Made by a program: the position numbers and the translations under genes. Below the pieces are notes generated by a model, which did no database searches, was not told where the DNA came from, and saw only the letters and a list, made by a program, of their open reading frames with translations. 64,000 nucleotides of DNA from Eriocheir sinensis (taxonomy: Eukaryota; Arthropoda; Malacostraca; Decapoda; Varunidae), in NCBI RefSeq assembly GCF_024679095.1, contig NC_066570.1, forward strand, positions 9,514,771-9,578,770, written 5' to 3'. Shown in pieces: positions 1 to 10,820 of this stretch (position 1 is its first letter; each line of letters opens with the position of its first letter).

Positions 1-430
1 CTCCATGTGTATCGGTGGATATTCTTGTGCTGAAAGAAGGTGTTCGCTAGGAACATTCCCCTCTCAGCACAGACATCCACCAGGCACTCTCCATTTTCAT
101 TCTTCCCAGGTATCCCCCATTTTCCCACCACATCCATCACACATTCATCACCCACTTTAGCATTCATATCTCACATCATAATAAGTTTCCTTTCTTTCTC
201 AAAACTCTTCAAACATGCATTCACTTCTCCCCAAAAAGCTTCCCTTTCTCTCAGTCCTTTTTTACTTTTCACATTTACTGGTGCATAAATACACATCCAT
301 GCATACTTTTCTAAACCTACTTTTCCTTTCACCCACACAATTCTTGATCCCTTCCAACCATAATCAGTCACACCATTCCACACTCTTTCAGACATCACAA
401 TAGCACATCCTTCCTTACTCCTGCCTCTAT
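1..430 (-). pseudogene. Non-LTR retrotransposon endonuclease, downstream part
   Basis: The minus strand reads as part of an EEP-type (exonuclease-endonuclease-phosphatase) domain of a non-LTR retrotransposon. Visible blocks are CAIVMSERVWNGV, then MCIYAPVNVKSKKG and FWGEVN, then a GD-M-N-like region toward the left edge. IYAPVN with a following GDxN block is typical of these endonucleases, which nick target DNA for target-primed reverse transcription. The fragment runs off the left edge. Its missing N-terminal part lies beyond the Gypsy element, on the minus strand at 10821-11020, so the LTR element landed inside this gene. The family is probably RTE-like, judged from related C-terminal fragments elsewhere in the window; that assignment is inference. 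Confidence 0.7.
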
Positions 431-433
431 ACT

Positions 434-1715
434 AATGTCAGGACCCAGAAAACGAGGAAACAGAGGAGTGAGATATACAACTGTGTAAACACCTGACAGG
501 ACAAACACTAACAAAAAGGGTGACATATATATAAGTGTAAACATCTCAAGTACAAAAGAGGGGAAACAACGAGGGTAAAGGAAAACAGATACCCAGAGAG
601 GAAAGGCAGGTATACAACTGTGTAGACATCTGACAGGACAAACACTAACAAAAAAAGTGACATATATAACAGTGTAAGCATCTCAAGTACCAAAGAGGGG
701 AAACAACGAGGGTAAAGGAAAACAGATACCCAGACTCAGATATAGAAAACAGATGCCCAGTGGGCGTGGTCAGAAAGTGTGAACAACCATTGAAAAAGAC
801 TCTGACCCGTGACGTCAGTTGTGGCGACATGTTATGAGCCAATAATTTAACAGAAAAATCACTGTGGGAGTGTCTTAAGACTGACTCACGAATAGCAGGA
901 GAAGTAAAATAATACAACATAATGAGCGAGCAGATGGGTGTGACAGGAAGTATTGGCCATTGGTTATGTAAAGAATTAAGGGCGTGTCAAGGATGTAAGT
1001 CCGCCTAAAGCAAAGAAAAATGTGGCCTAGAAATCAGTGGTATGGGTAGACCGAGCTTGGTTCTCGCCTCAAGCAGACCTCCTGCTCACCCAGCTGAGAA
1101 TGGCTGTTGTGATCTTAATCGTGAGTAGAAATTCGAGAATCTAAGGGAAACCGATTGTATTGTCCTGGAGATTATAATGTAGGAGATGTGAAGTAGGATT
1201 GTGAGTGGGACAGGATTGTGATTATTTGTTTGCGATGTAAAGCAAAGGTAAAACCACTGGGTGTGGTAAAATTGGGTGTTTCCATGACTTGTAGTAGATT
1301 ATACTATAGGAATGTGTTATTAGGATTTTGTGAAGAGAGTACATAATGATTGTGATGTAAGCAGAGAGATACAAAACACTGCTTGTGGAACGACGAGTGT
1401 TATTATTATTGGCAACAACTGAGCACATATTGTAGTATTATGTTTAAGACATGTCGTTTGTCATATGTTGCATCCATTGCTGAATATGCCAGTGTTATGA
1501 TCGTCTGAGCATAGACTATTGCGTAAGGCAATTACTTTCATTTAATTTTAAATAAATGTATATTTACTTTTTCCCTTGTTTATCCCCGAACACCAGTCTC
1601 CAATAACAACTTAAGCCGGATCACGCTACCAGGGATACGAGACGGTGAGATCATTTATGGAGTAATTAATGAGTGATAAAAGAGTTGATTTAATACAAGA
1701 AAAGAAGGGTCTAAA
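434..1715 (+). repeat. 5' LTR of the Gypsy-like element
   Basis: It begins near AATGTCAGGACCCAG and ends near GGGTCTAAA. It matches 9547-10817 over its whole length, with few substitutions and about a dozen 1-2 base indels. An internal tandem duplication with a 137-bp period is visible (CTGACAGG at 493 and again at 630), covering about 469-740 in the presumed U3 region. No coding function is expected. Confidence 0.92.
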
Positions 1716-1717
1716 AC

Positions 1718-1735
1718 TGGCGGCAGCGGTATAGG
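1718..1735 (+). promoter_or_regulatory. Candidate primer-binding site
   Basis: The sequence TGGCGGCAGCGG directly follows the 5' LTR and starts with TGG, as expected for pairing to the CCA end of a tRNA primer. I cannot assign the tRNA by eye. Confidence 0.5.
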
Positions 1736-1929
1736 GATAAATAGGGACATGTGCTTACAGTGCTTTTGTTTAATTTACTCTGACGAGAAAACGCCTCTTA
1801 TTTTCATTAAGCTTTGCTCGTTTTAAGTGGCGGAAATAATAGTGACGATTTAATTATATAATTAATGGTTCTTCCGGAGGACATGGACTTTGACGATATG
1901 GTAATGGAAACTCTGGCCAACCACTGTTG

Positions 1930-2215
1930 TTCTGTAGTGCAATGGGTAGCACACGCGACTCAACCGAGAATTCATGAGTTCCTTCCCGGGCGGAGTGGAG
2001 AGGGATGGGCAGTCTCTCTCCACCCGCGCCGTGATCCACTCCTCAGTGAGAGGGTGTCAGGTGACAGGCAGCGGCAGCGTCCCGCCTCTCAGGTTTGTTT
2101 GTTTTAGGATTGTTACCCCAGGATGGAGGGGAGCACGGGGCTCTACGCCTCACAGGGTGGGGGTGTGCCGCGGCGGGCATGCAACCATAGAGTGACTTTA
2201 TAAAGGCCTAACCCG
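1930..2215 (+). mobile_element. tRNA-derived SINE-like insertion in the gag region
   Basis: GTAGTGCAATGGGTAGCAC followed by CTTCCCGGGCGGAGTGG resembles the tRNA-Val-like head of the SINE at 60107-60715. The anticodon-arm region is diverged and the body differs. It lies where gag would be expected and may have helped disrupt it. Its ends are not clear. Confidence 0.45.
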
Positions 2216-2516
2216 CGTCCCCCAGGTAGGAAGTGTAGAGTATGATCTAGAAAAAATGTGAAATACTTAGAAAAGTGTGAGGTATGGATAAAAAGTCATG
2301 AATGAAAAATAAATAAATGAAGCATATGGACAATAGTGTGAAGTATTAAGATAAATGTGTGAAGTAAGAGAATCAGAGGAAGAGGAGGCCAGGGTAGTGC
2401 CCCCCTCAGTTAACTCCTACAAATAACATTAAATAAACAAATGAAAATAAATAAATAAATAAATAAATATGCACACTTGCAGTGGAAAAAACGGAAAATG
2501 AGCGAAGAACAAAACA

Positions 2517-3223
2517 GGGAGTAACCTTTAATATAATAAGATGAAAGCTATAACGAAGAAGGGAGTAACCTTTAATATAATAAGATGAAGGCTATAACGA
2601 ACAAGGGAGTAACCTTTAATATAATAAGATGAAGGCTATAACGAACAAGGGAGTAACCTTTAATATAATAAGATGAAGGCTATAACGAACAAGGTAGTAA
2701 CCTTTAATATAATAAGATGAAGGCTATAACGAACATGGCGTAACCTTTAATATAATAAGATGAAGGCTATAACGAACAAGGAGTAACCTTTAATATAATA
2801 AGATGAAGGCTATAACGAACAAGGAGTAACCTTTAATATAATAAGATGAAGGCTATAACGAACAAGGGAGTAACCTTTAATATAATAAGATGAAGGCTAT
2901 AACGAACAAGGGAGTAACCTTTAATATAATAAGATGAAGGCTATAACGAACAAGGGAGTAACCTTTAATATAATAAGATGAAGGGTTTAACGAACAAGGG
3001 AGTAACCTTTAATATAATAAGATGAAGGCTATAACGAACAAGGGAGTAACCTTTAATATAATAAGATGAAGGCTATAACGAACAAGGGAGTAACCTTTAA
3101 TATAATAAGATGAAGGCTATAACGAACAAGGGAGTAGCCGCCTCACATAAATATAAGGAAAAGAAGGCTATAACGAACAAGGGAGTGACCTTAAAAATAA
3201 TGAAAAGAAGGCTATAATCAACA
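2517..3223 (+). repeat. 44-bp minisatellite, about 16 copies
   Basis: A unit starting GGGAGTAACCTTTAATATAA and ending with GGCTATAACGAACAA repeats head to tail. Most copies are nearly identical, some are one base short, and the last two are diverged. It lies between the primer-binding region and the protease, that is, within the expected gag interval, and encodes no sustained reading frame. Confidence 0.95.
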
Positions 3224-3261
3224 TAACTCAAGAGTAACTTTGTTAGGCAGATCGCACTACT

Positions 3262-3548
3262 CATGATAATACATATGCAAAAGTGGCAGCACTCCTAGAA
3301 ACAGGAGCGTGTGTGAGTTTTTAACGGATGAATTTATTAAAGAATTAGGGCTCGCAGTAAATAACTGTGAAGCGAAACCCGTGAATATTGTCTCTGTGCA
3401 AAAATACCATATTGAAAATGACGGTAAAAGACAAGTTAATATGGAAGGAAAAAGTAGTTTCCAAGACTTATTGATAACACGCGATGTAGATTTGCCGACT
3501 CATATTGTGTTGAGTACTGATTTGTCGTGTAGCACGAGATTATTTTGA
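3262..3548 (+). pseudogene. Gypsy aspartic protease remnant
   Basis: The stretch reads VAALLETGACVSF and, after a one-base frame change, LTDEFIKELGL. This aligns with the flap and active-site region of retropepsins, whose catalytic triplet is D-T/S-G. Here the first residue is Glu (ETG), so the copy lacks the catalytic aspartate as written. The domain would process the Gag-Pol polyprotein. It sits just after the 44-bp repeat array and before the RT. Confidence 0.6.
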
Positions 3549-3734
3549 AAACATTGCAACTAAATGAGGAACAAAAGAACGAAGCTTAAAACTGATAATA
3601 GAAGGGGAAACCATACAATTATGCCAGGAAAAATATGTCTTATATCTAGAGGTGAAGGATCTTAGCTAAATGTAGATGAAAATGAAGAAGGTCTCACTGA
3701 AAATAAGGCCGAACGTTGCCAAGCAGCGGAACCT

Positions 3735-4149
3735 TTGCAACTGCATGCATCTGTTGCAGGTTACATAACGCTAGTGACGCAACTACAGGCAAATGAAGCT
3801 TTATTTGAGCCTTGTGTTAGTACTCCTCAGGCTAGAGTCTTGTGCTCAGGGATAGTAAAGTTAGCCCCTTCATCTGACAATCAAAGATCTTATGTCACTG
3901 TGCCGTATTTGAATATTGAAAGTGAGTGTAAGGATAGATGATAATGCAACGTTAAGATTTGTGAAGCCTGTCACTCATGAGCTATACGCTGATCTGCCAC
4001 AAGTATCTAGTGTACAGACCGCTGACACAGCTAAAACAGACTTGAAGCCCACAGAGCTTGAAGTAAGGAAGAAAAGCCTCTATCAAATTGTTGACGCTAA
4101 ATTCCCAAGTGAAGAGAGAGAATTAGGTTTTAAAGTCCTTAATAGATAA
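3735..4149 (+). pseudogene. Gypsy pol protease-RT connecting region
   Basis: Two overlapping open segments (3735-3941 and 3916-4149) in different frames fill the space between protease and reverse transcriptase. The second ends with a charged stretch (FPSEERELGFKVLNR), as often seen just before Gypsy RT domains. I recognise no catalytic motif. The frame change near 3916 shows at least one indel. Confidence 0.45.
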
Positions 4150-4214
4150 ATATATAACAGTGTTTTCCACAGAACAAGAACCATTAACAGTAACGCCCTA
4201 TTTTTTTAAGCACC

Positions 4215-5040
4215 ATCAAGCAAAACACTGATGAAGTAGTGTACAGGCGTTCATATAACATTCCTATCAGTTATCATGACAGAGTAAATAAACAACTTAT
4301 ATCGCTCCAGCAACAGGGTGTAATTCGCCCTTCGCGATCACCCTATAATGCCCCACTTATCCCAGTGCAAAAAAACATGGAGTACTACGACTTTGTCTGG
4401 ACTTCCGGCACTTAATAAAACAATACGGGACGACCGGTACTCTCCTAATATAATTACCATACTCAATCAATTGGGAGATAGTAAGTTTTTTTTTATGCCT
4501 AGACTTGAAACAGGGTTACCATCAAATCCCCCAAGATGAAATCAGCAGAGAAAAGACGGCATTTTCTTCTCCAGCAGGACATTGAAATTTACTTCCTCCC
4601 TTTGGCCTTAAAACAGCCCCGTCCTGCTTCAAGAAAATAATAAACACTGTCCTTACAGGACTATTAAGCAACAAGGTTCAGGTGTACCTTGATGACATAA
4701 TTATCCTGGGCGATATATTTTCTAATCACGCAGATAACTTAGAACAAATTCTGGATCGCTTAAAGGAAGCCAAACTGACTCTTAAGATGGAGAAGTGTAA
4801 CTTTTTTAAGGACAAAGTAGATTACCTGGGCCATGCCATCCGCTCAGAGGGAATAAGACCTCAGTCTAGCAAGCTGGAGGCCATACAAAACGTCCTGGCC
4901 CCCCAAACTGTTCATGATTTACAGTCATTTCTTGGATTGACTAATTATTATCGCAAATTTATTGCAAATTATTCACAAATTGTTGCTCCTTTTCTAAAGA
5001 TTTACAAAGGGAAGAAAGGTACACAAAAAATAAATAAATA
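4215..5040 (+). pseudogene. Gypsy reverse transcriptase domain, broken
   Basis: This is the RT domain that copies element RNA into DNA. The palm catalytic motif is intact as VYLDDIIILGD at about 4680-4712. It is followed by FFKDKVDYLGHAI and by FLGLTNYYRKFIANYSQI, the conserved thumb and connection of Ty3/Gypsy RTs. Upstream parts (for example NAPLIPVQK at about 4347) lie in other frames and are split by stops near 4415 and 4590. The LDD core is preserved, but the protein cannot be read through without several frame changes. Confidence 0.85.
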
Positions 5041-5051
5041 AATAATTAAAA

Positions 5052-5503
5052 CTCCACTCATATGGACGGATGAAACAAAAATTGCGTTCTCAACCCTTAA
5101 GGATAGAATGCTTGGTACAGTCACTCTACGCATCCTACTACAATACTGGTGGAGTATTGCAATAACAGGATAATGATGATAAACTAAGACCTGTATCTTT
5201 TTTTGTGAGAAATTGAATACGGCAGAACAGCGGTACAGTATAGTTGAACGAGAGGCTTTAACTGTAATTTATGGGTTACACGTAAACCGCCCATTAATAC
5301 TGGGTTACCCTGTTGAGATCCACACGGGTCACAGACCTTTAGTCTGGTTGTTACAGGTAGCTAGTCCCAACGGCAGGATAGCTAGATGGCAGACTCTCAT
5401 GAGTGAGTATGGTTTCACAATCAATCATCTGCCTGGCGAGGAAAATAAAGTAGCAGATTTTTACCAAGGAAGAAGGCTCAACAGGACACTGAAATTGAAT
5501 TAG
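5052..5503 (+). pseudogene. Gypsy RNase H domain
   Basis: The segment at 5213-5503 contains ERYSIVEREALTVIYGLHVNR-like sequence (observed AEQRYSIVEREALTVIYGL), then HTGHRPLVWL and GRIARWQTLMSEYGF with HLPGEENKVADF. These are the E-containing helix, the usual D-H-x-x-L-like block (here GHRPL, catalytic Asp replaced by Gly), and the C-terminal H..G..N..AD block of Gypsy RNase H. Sequence before 5213 is frameshifted. The domain normally removes the RNA template during reverse transcription. Confidence 0.8.
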
Positions 5504-5783
5504 AAGGACACGCGATAATGTTTGTGGATGGGGAACAACAAAACCGTGGAACACGTGGATAATGAGGGCAAGGTATTGCACTAGTGCAGAAAAGACACAG
5601 GCGCCGAAAAATTAGAAAATAAAATACATGATATGTATGGACCTGAATAGTGAGTGTATTGGCCACACACTTGACTGGAGTATTCAGGAGATTAGTGAGC
5701 TGCATGATGAGCAGCCAGCATATAAGTATGCTAAAAGAAGGAAGCCCCAAGAATGAAAATTGAGCAAAGACTCAGAGAAAAAA

Positions 5784-5987
5784 GGCATAATGTGAGATGC
5801 CGCCCCTGTTAGAGGTACAGGTGGAAAATGTGTTATATTGTATTGAAGATGGGCATAATCTGAGATGCCGCCCCTGTTAGAGGTACAGGTGGAAAATGTG
5901 TTATATTGTGTTGAAGATGGGCATAATGTGAGATGCCGCCCCTGTCAGAGTTACAGGTGGAAATAAATTATGTGTTTTAGTGAGTCC
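5784..5987 (+). repeat. 68-bp tandem repeat, 3 copies
   Basis: GGCATAATGTGAGATGCCGC recurs at 5784, 5852 and 5920. It lies between the RNase H and integrase regions of the Gypsy element. Confidence 0.95.
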
Positions 5988-6006
5988 GTACGGAGAAGCC
6001 ACTTAG

Positions 6007-6760
6007 GTGGTGATTCTACCCCCCAAGTATTTCCAAGGCGATAACTCTGGCTCATTCGTCGCCACTGCAGGGCACGGAGGAACCAAAGTTACGTTATGTC
6101 GGTGTAGAAAGTTCGCTTTCTGGCCTGGAATGAAACGGGATGTAGAAAATTATGTAAGGAAGTGCGTCATGGTAGTCGTTTTAAAAGTGAGTTGGGAACT
6201 TGCACCCTGCTCCTTGGCGGCAATATCCAGACGTCACCGCTCCTTTTGGAAGAATACACATGGACCTTGTGGGTCCCATGGGTGTATCGGACAATGGGGT
6301 TCGATACGTAATGCCCATAGTTGATGTTTTTAAAAGGTATTTGATTATAGTACCCTTACGGAGTAAGGAAGCCCGCGAAATGGCAAGGGCGTTGTACGTG
6401 GATGTTGTTTGTGTACACGGTGTTCCTCAGACAGTTGTTACAGGTCAAGGTTCAGAGTTCGTTAATTCCGTGATGCAGGAGATAAATTGGAAGCTACCTG
6501 TGCGACACGCGAATAACGGCTTACCATACAAATGGAAATGGAATAATAAAGCGCGCAAATTATATTGTTGTTAACATTTTGAGGAGAATGTTCTAGGAAA
6601 TGTGTCCGATTGGGATATAATGCTACTTATAGACATCTTGGCCTATAATGCTGCGTATTATCGCACCATAAAGGAGTCCCCATTTTATCGAGAGAGACAG
6701 AGAGAGGATTTTTAGAGATCCTCCTGTACCTACACTGTTAGAAAAAAATTCAGCAGCCCT
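6007..6760 (+). pseudogene. Gypsy integrase, zinc-binding and catalytic core
   Basis: The N-terminal HHCC zinc-binding domain is visible around HGGTKVTLCRCRKF and WPGMKRDVENYVRKC. The RNase H-fold core follows after a frame change: a D-containing IHMDLVGPMG block at about 6258 and the second block at about 6440, VVTGQGSEF. In this family that block normally has Asp where this copy has Gly, so one DDE residue is missing as written. The frame breaks again near 6500. Integrase would insert the element DNA into the host chromosome. The C-terminal part continues past a minisatellite. Confidence 0.85.
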
Positions 6761-6762
6761 GG

Positions 6763-7218
6763 TATGATATTTACTCCTATAAAGAGGAAATGGCTGTATT
6801 TGCAAGGAACGTTTATGATACTTACTCCTATAAAGAGGAAATGGTTGCAATTGCAAGGAAAGTTTATGATATTTACTCCTATAAATAGGAAATGGTTGTA
6901 ATTGCAAGGAAAGTTTATGATATTACTCCTATAAATAGGAAATGGTTGCAATTGCAAGGAAAGTTTATGATATTACTCCTATAAATAGGAAATGGTTGCA
7001 ATTGCAAGGAAAGTTTATGATATTGACTCCTATAAAGAGGAAATGGTTGCAATTGCAAGGAAAGTTTATGATATTGACTCCTATAAAGAGGAAATGGCTG
7101 CAATTGTAAGGAAAGTTTATGATATTGACTCCTATGAAGAGGAAATGGATGTAATGCAAGGAAAGTTTATGATATTGACTCCTATGAAGAGGAAATGGCT
7201 GCAGTTGCAAAGAAAGTT
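6763..7218 (+). repeat. 51-bp minisatellite, 9 copies, 17 codons per unit
   Basis: A 51-bp unit beginning TATGATATTGACTCC is repeated nine times. Three copies have lost one base. Where intact it encodes a 17-residue charged, helix-prone repeat (YDIDSYKEEMVAIARKV). It lies within the integrase gene, between the catalytic core and the C-terminal GPY/F-like module, and the phase matches the flanking coding frame. Confidence 0.95.
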
Positions 7219-7619
7219 TATGATAGATGCCAGGTTTACATTGAAAAAGGTAGAGAAGAAATAGAAAAGTAATACAAAGCTACAAAATCAAAACTATCAA
7301 CGTTGGAGACAGTGTTCCTAAAATGAGACCACAAAGAAAAGTAAATAAAAAGTTGTAACCTGTTTTTGATGGAGTCTACAGGGTAATAGAGAAGATCAGT
7401 GATATAATGGTAAAAATTAGGAACCTCAGGACTAGTAAGGTTTCAACGGTCCCCACAGATAGAGTAAAAGTCCTTCATGAAGATTGCATCGACGTGCAGC
7501 AATGTCCAACGATTAGGCGAGCATACCCTTTAAATCCAGAGACAGACACTGATCTATTCTTTGCATTGCTCAACCCTGAAATCGCTGAGAAAACTTCTTC
7601 CGAAAATAATGACTCGTAG
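7219..7619 (+). pseudogene. Gypsy integrase C-terminal region
   Basis: Downstream of the 51-bp array, FDGVYRVIEKISDIMVKIRN and then VPTDRVKVLHEDCID resemble the C-terminal module of Ty3/Gypsy integrases (G-P-Y/F-like box, strand-rich SH3-like fold, then T-D/x-R-V-K). A stop or frame change separates the first part (before 7407) from the open stretch 7407-7619. The gene ends at TAG near 7617. Confidence 0.7.
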
Positions 7620-7859
7620 CGGAGAGGTGACTGCTACTCATGACACATTAAATAATGTTCGTTCTACAACAGCAATAAACAGCTGATGCACAGGCCCTAC
7701 CTTCTCAGGTTACTCCCAAACTTTCAGAGCCACCTCGGCATAGATAAAGCCTTCGCTCTTCGACGGTACAAGAGTTGCCTAATGTAATGTCAAAACTAAT
7801 ACGATATAGAACAGGAATAATGTATAAGGATAAAAATGCAATAATTGAGCGGAAATATG

Positions 7860-9601
7860 ACGAAATAAACAACAGATTGATTTGACTCTTTCGGTGTACG
7901 ACTCATTGACACAACAGGAGTCCCCAACACGTGCTGGCCAAAGTTTCACACCAACATACTCTCTATATTATAGTCCTCACAGACAGAGACTATAGTACCG
8001 TTTAGCCTCACAGAAGATGTTTTAGCTGCATTATATAAAGCACGGATTTTAACTGCTTCGTTACTTGAAATGTTATTCAAATGTCACCTGAGTATCCAGC
8101 TGTAAAAGCAATAAAATACACACTCTTTAATTTTGAAAACGAATTCAGTTCATTGTTGCATCATCTAAAAAAAGTTTTAGGCTATGTGATGACTACTATT
8201 CAAAACAAGCTCATGCTTCTATGAATTATAGAGAAAAGAAAAAAACGGGAAATAATTTTTTTGAGGATCCTTGTCTAATAACCTATTTGGTACCGCGACC
8301 CAGGCTCAAGTTGATGCTATTCATGAAAAAATAGAGGACTAGAGTCATTAACTGAGAAAGATTTTATATAGTTAAATGTTTATTATGGAAAACTCAACAT
8401 CATTAAATAATATGCATGTCATGCAATCTGCCTTTAACAGGCTATATTCAGCTGTAGATGTATTGAACCAAGTTGTGCGCCATTTTAGTATAGACTATGG
8501 CATTAGGAAGAGAAAAAAGCTCCTACAAGAATTGTTATATTTTGACTTAGCATTGAGACACATAAGACCAGGTATACAAGATTTATATTTGAGTCTGCAG
8601 GCTCCCCTGCAAACATACATAACTCCAACCATTATGTGAAACAAACAGTTGTTCAGTACATTAAAGGAAGCCTAGGATCGGCCTCCAGGTCTTTTGTGCC
8701 TTGCAGTTCTTGATTTTTTAGCTCTATATAGGGATGTAATAACTGTGTCCTCCAGGACAACGGCTTTGCACGATTCTCGTAATTTCTATTTCACCAAACC
8801 TTTGCGAGGAGATCCGATTGACACCTTTGATGTCTTTCGAATCGACTCCCTTCCATTTTCTGTGCAGAATAGCACTTACTTTCTTATGTATAGTGTTGAT
8901 TCAAGATGTATTGCCTTCAGTGAGAATAGGAAAATATATTTTATGCTTTCTAGTATAAACCACTGTAACAAGAATAACCATATGTTAGTTTGTCCTCCCA
9001 CAGGCCCCGTCCATGAGGCTAGTGACGCAGCCTCTTGTGAATCGGCTGCTTTCTTGAAACATGAGTCAGTGATCAACCTCTGCCACACAATAATCTTGAA
9101 AACATTTCCCCATATGTTTATAAAAGGTCCTGGCTACTGGACCTGTTCACTTGCCTCCCCCATCACTCTGACACTCACATGCCATAACCTGTAAACAGAC
9201 ATACTGTCAGCCTGACGGATAATGGGATATTGATGCTTCGGCAAGGTTCTCTTCGCAGTGCTGAGTCCATCCCCCTACAGGAGCTAACAGCTGGCTTGCA
9301 GCCCCTAAATTCTGTGGTCGAGCCGGATCAGCCTTTCCAATCCGCAATCCATTGGTGGATTGTCTTCGCCATTGTCGTGATCCTGGTTCTTCTGCTGGTA
9401 ACGTCTGCCGTGGGGTATTCCTATGTCCTACGCTACGCACGACGCCGCCTAATTCCAGACTCGAACCAACTGCAGACATTGCAAGGCGTATCTTCTCCAC
9501 CAACACCTGTGAGATCTCAGGGGCGAGATCTTCCGGAAGGGGAAGTAATGTCAGGACCCAGAAAACGAGGAAACAGAGGAGTGAGATATACAACTGTGTA
9601 A
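7860..9601 (+). pseudogene. Errantivirus env-like third gene, multiply broken
   Basis: The position after integrase and before the 3' LTR, the size, and the domain order match the env gene of insect errantiviruses, related to baculovirus F-type fusion glycoproteins. Separate open pieces lie at 8376-8639, 8694-9194 and 9230-9601. An F-protein-like segment lies near 8280-8340, a cysteine-rich ectodomain near 8900-9110, and a strongly hydrophobic span of about 20 residues at about 9352-9418 is followed by basic residues, fitting a membrane anchor. Stops and frameshifts separate the pieces, so no functional glycoprotein can be read. In intact relatives such proteins mediate membrane fusion; here only the remnant is supported. 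Confidence 0.6.
9531..9546 (+). other. Polypurine tract of the Gypsy element
   Basis: CGGAAGGGGAAG lies immediately before the 3' LTR, the expected place for plus-strand priming. Confidence 0.7.
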
Positions 9602-10817
9602 ACACCTGACAGGACAAACACTAACAAAAAGGGTGACATATATATAAGTGTAAACATCTCAAGTACAAAGAGGGAAACAACGAGGGTAAAGGAAAACAGA
9701 TACCCAGAGAGGAAAGGCAGGTATACAACTGTGTAGACATCTGACAGGACAAACACTAACAAAAAAGTGACATATATAACAGTGTAAGCATCTCAAGTAC
9801 CAAAGAGGAAACAACGAGGATAAAGGAAAACAGATACCCAGACTCAGATAGAAAACAGATGCCCAGTGGGCGTGGTCAGAAAGTGTGAACAACCATTGAA
9901 AAGACTCTGACCCGTGGCGTCAGTTGTGGCGACATGTTATGAGCCAATAATTTAACAGAAAAATCACTGTGGGAGTGTCTTAAGACTGACTCACGAATAG
10001 CAGGAGAAGTAAAATAATACAACATAATGAGCGAGCAGATGGGTGTGACAGGAAGTATTGGCCATTGGTTATGTAAAGAATTAAGGGCGTGTCAAGGATG
10101 TAAGTCCGCCTAAAGCAAGAAAAATGTGGCCTAGAAATCAGTGGTATGGGTAGACCGAGCTTGGTTCTCGCCTCAAGCAGACCTCCTGCTCACCCAGCTG
10201 AGAATGGCTGTTGTGATCTTAATCGTGAGTAGAAATTGAGAATCTAAGGAAACCGATTGTATTGTCCTGGAGATTATAATGTAGGAGATGTGAAGTAGGA
10301 TTGTGAGTGGGACAGGATTGTGATTATTTGTTTGCGATGTAAAGCAAAGGTAAAACCACTGGGTGTGGTAAAATTGGGTGTTTCCATGACTTGTAGTAGA
10401 TTATACTATAGGAATGTGTTATTAGGATTTTGTGAAGAGAGTACATAATGATTGTGATGTAAGCAGAGAGATACAAAACACTGCTTGTGGAACGACGAGT
10501 GTTATTATTATTGGCAACAACTGAACACATATTGTAGTATTATGTTTAAGACATGTCGTTTGTCATATGTTGCATCCATTGCTGAATATGCCAGTGTTAT
10601 GATCGTCTGAGCATAGACTATTGCGTAAGGCAATTACTTTCATTTAATTTTAAATAAATGTATATTTACTTTTTCCCTTGTTTATCCCCGAACACCAGTC
10701 TCCAATAACAACTTAAGCCGGATCACGCTACCAGGGATACGAGACGGTGAGATCATTTATGGAGTAATTAATGAGTGATAAAAGAGTTGATTTAATACAA
10801 GAAAAGAAGGGTCTAAA
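9547..10817 (+). repeat. 3' LTR of the Gypsy-like element
   Basis: Near-identical copy of 434-1715. The differences I can see are about three substitutions and about a dozen short indels, mainly in A or G runs. Confidence 0.92.
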
Positions 10818-10820
10818 ACT

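Larger units (their letters stand above)
434..10817 (+). mobile_element. Gypsy/errantivirus-like LTR retrotransposon, degenerate
   Basis: Two near-identical direct repeats of about 1.28 kb (434-1715 and 9547-10817) bound an interior that encodes, in the Ty3/Gypsy order, protease, reverse transcriptase, RNase H and integrase, then an env-like third gene. A TGG-starting stretch at 1718 fits a primer-binding site, and a purine run just before the 3' LTR fits a polypurine tract. ACT flanks both ends (431-433 and 10818-10820), giving a short candidate target duplication; boundaries are certain to about 4 bp. Gag is not recognisable. All reading frames contain stops or frameshifts. The element interrupts a minus-strand endonuclease gene. 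Confidence 0.9.

Noticed and set aside
6623..7264. Repeat proteins on the minus strand of the 51-bp array
   Set aside because: The plus-strand phase agrees with the flanking integrase; the minus-strand frames are shadows of the repeat.
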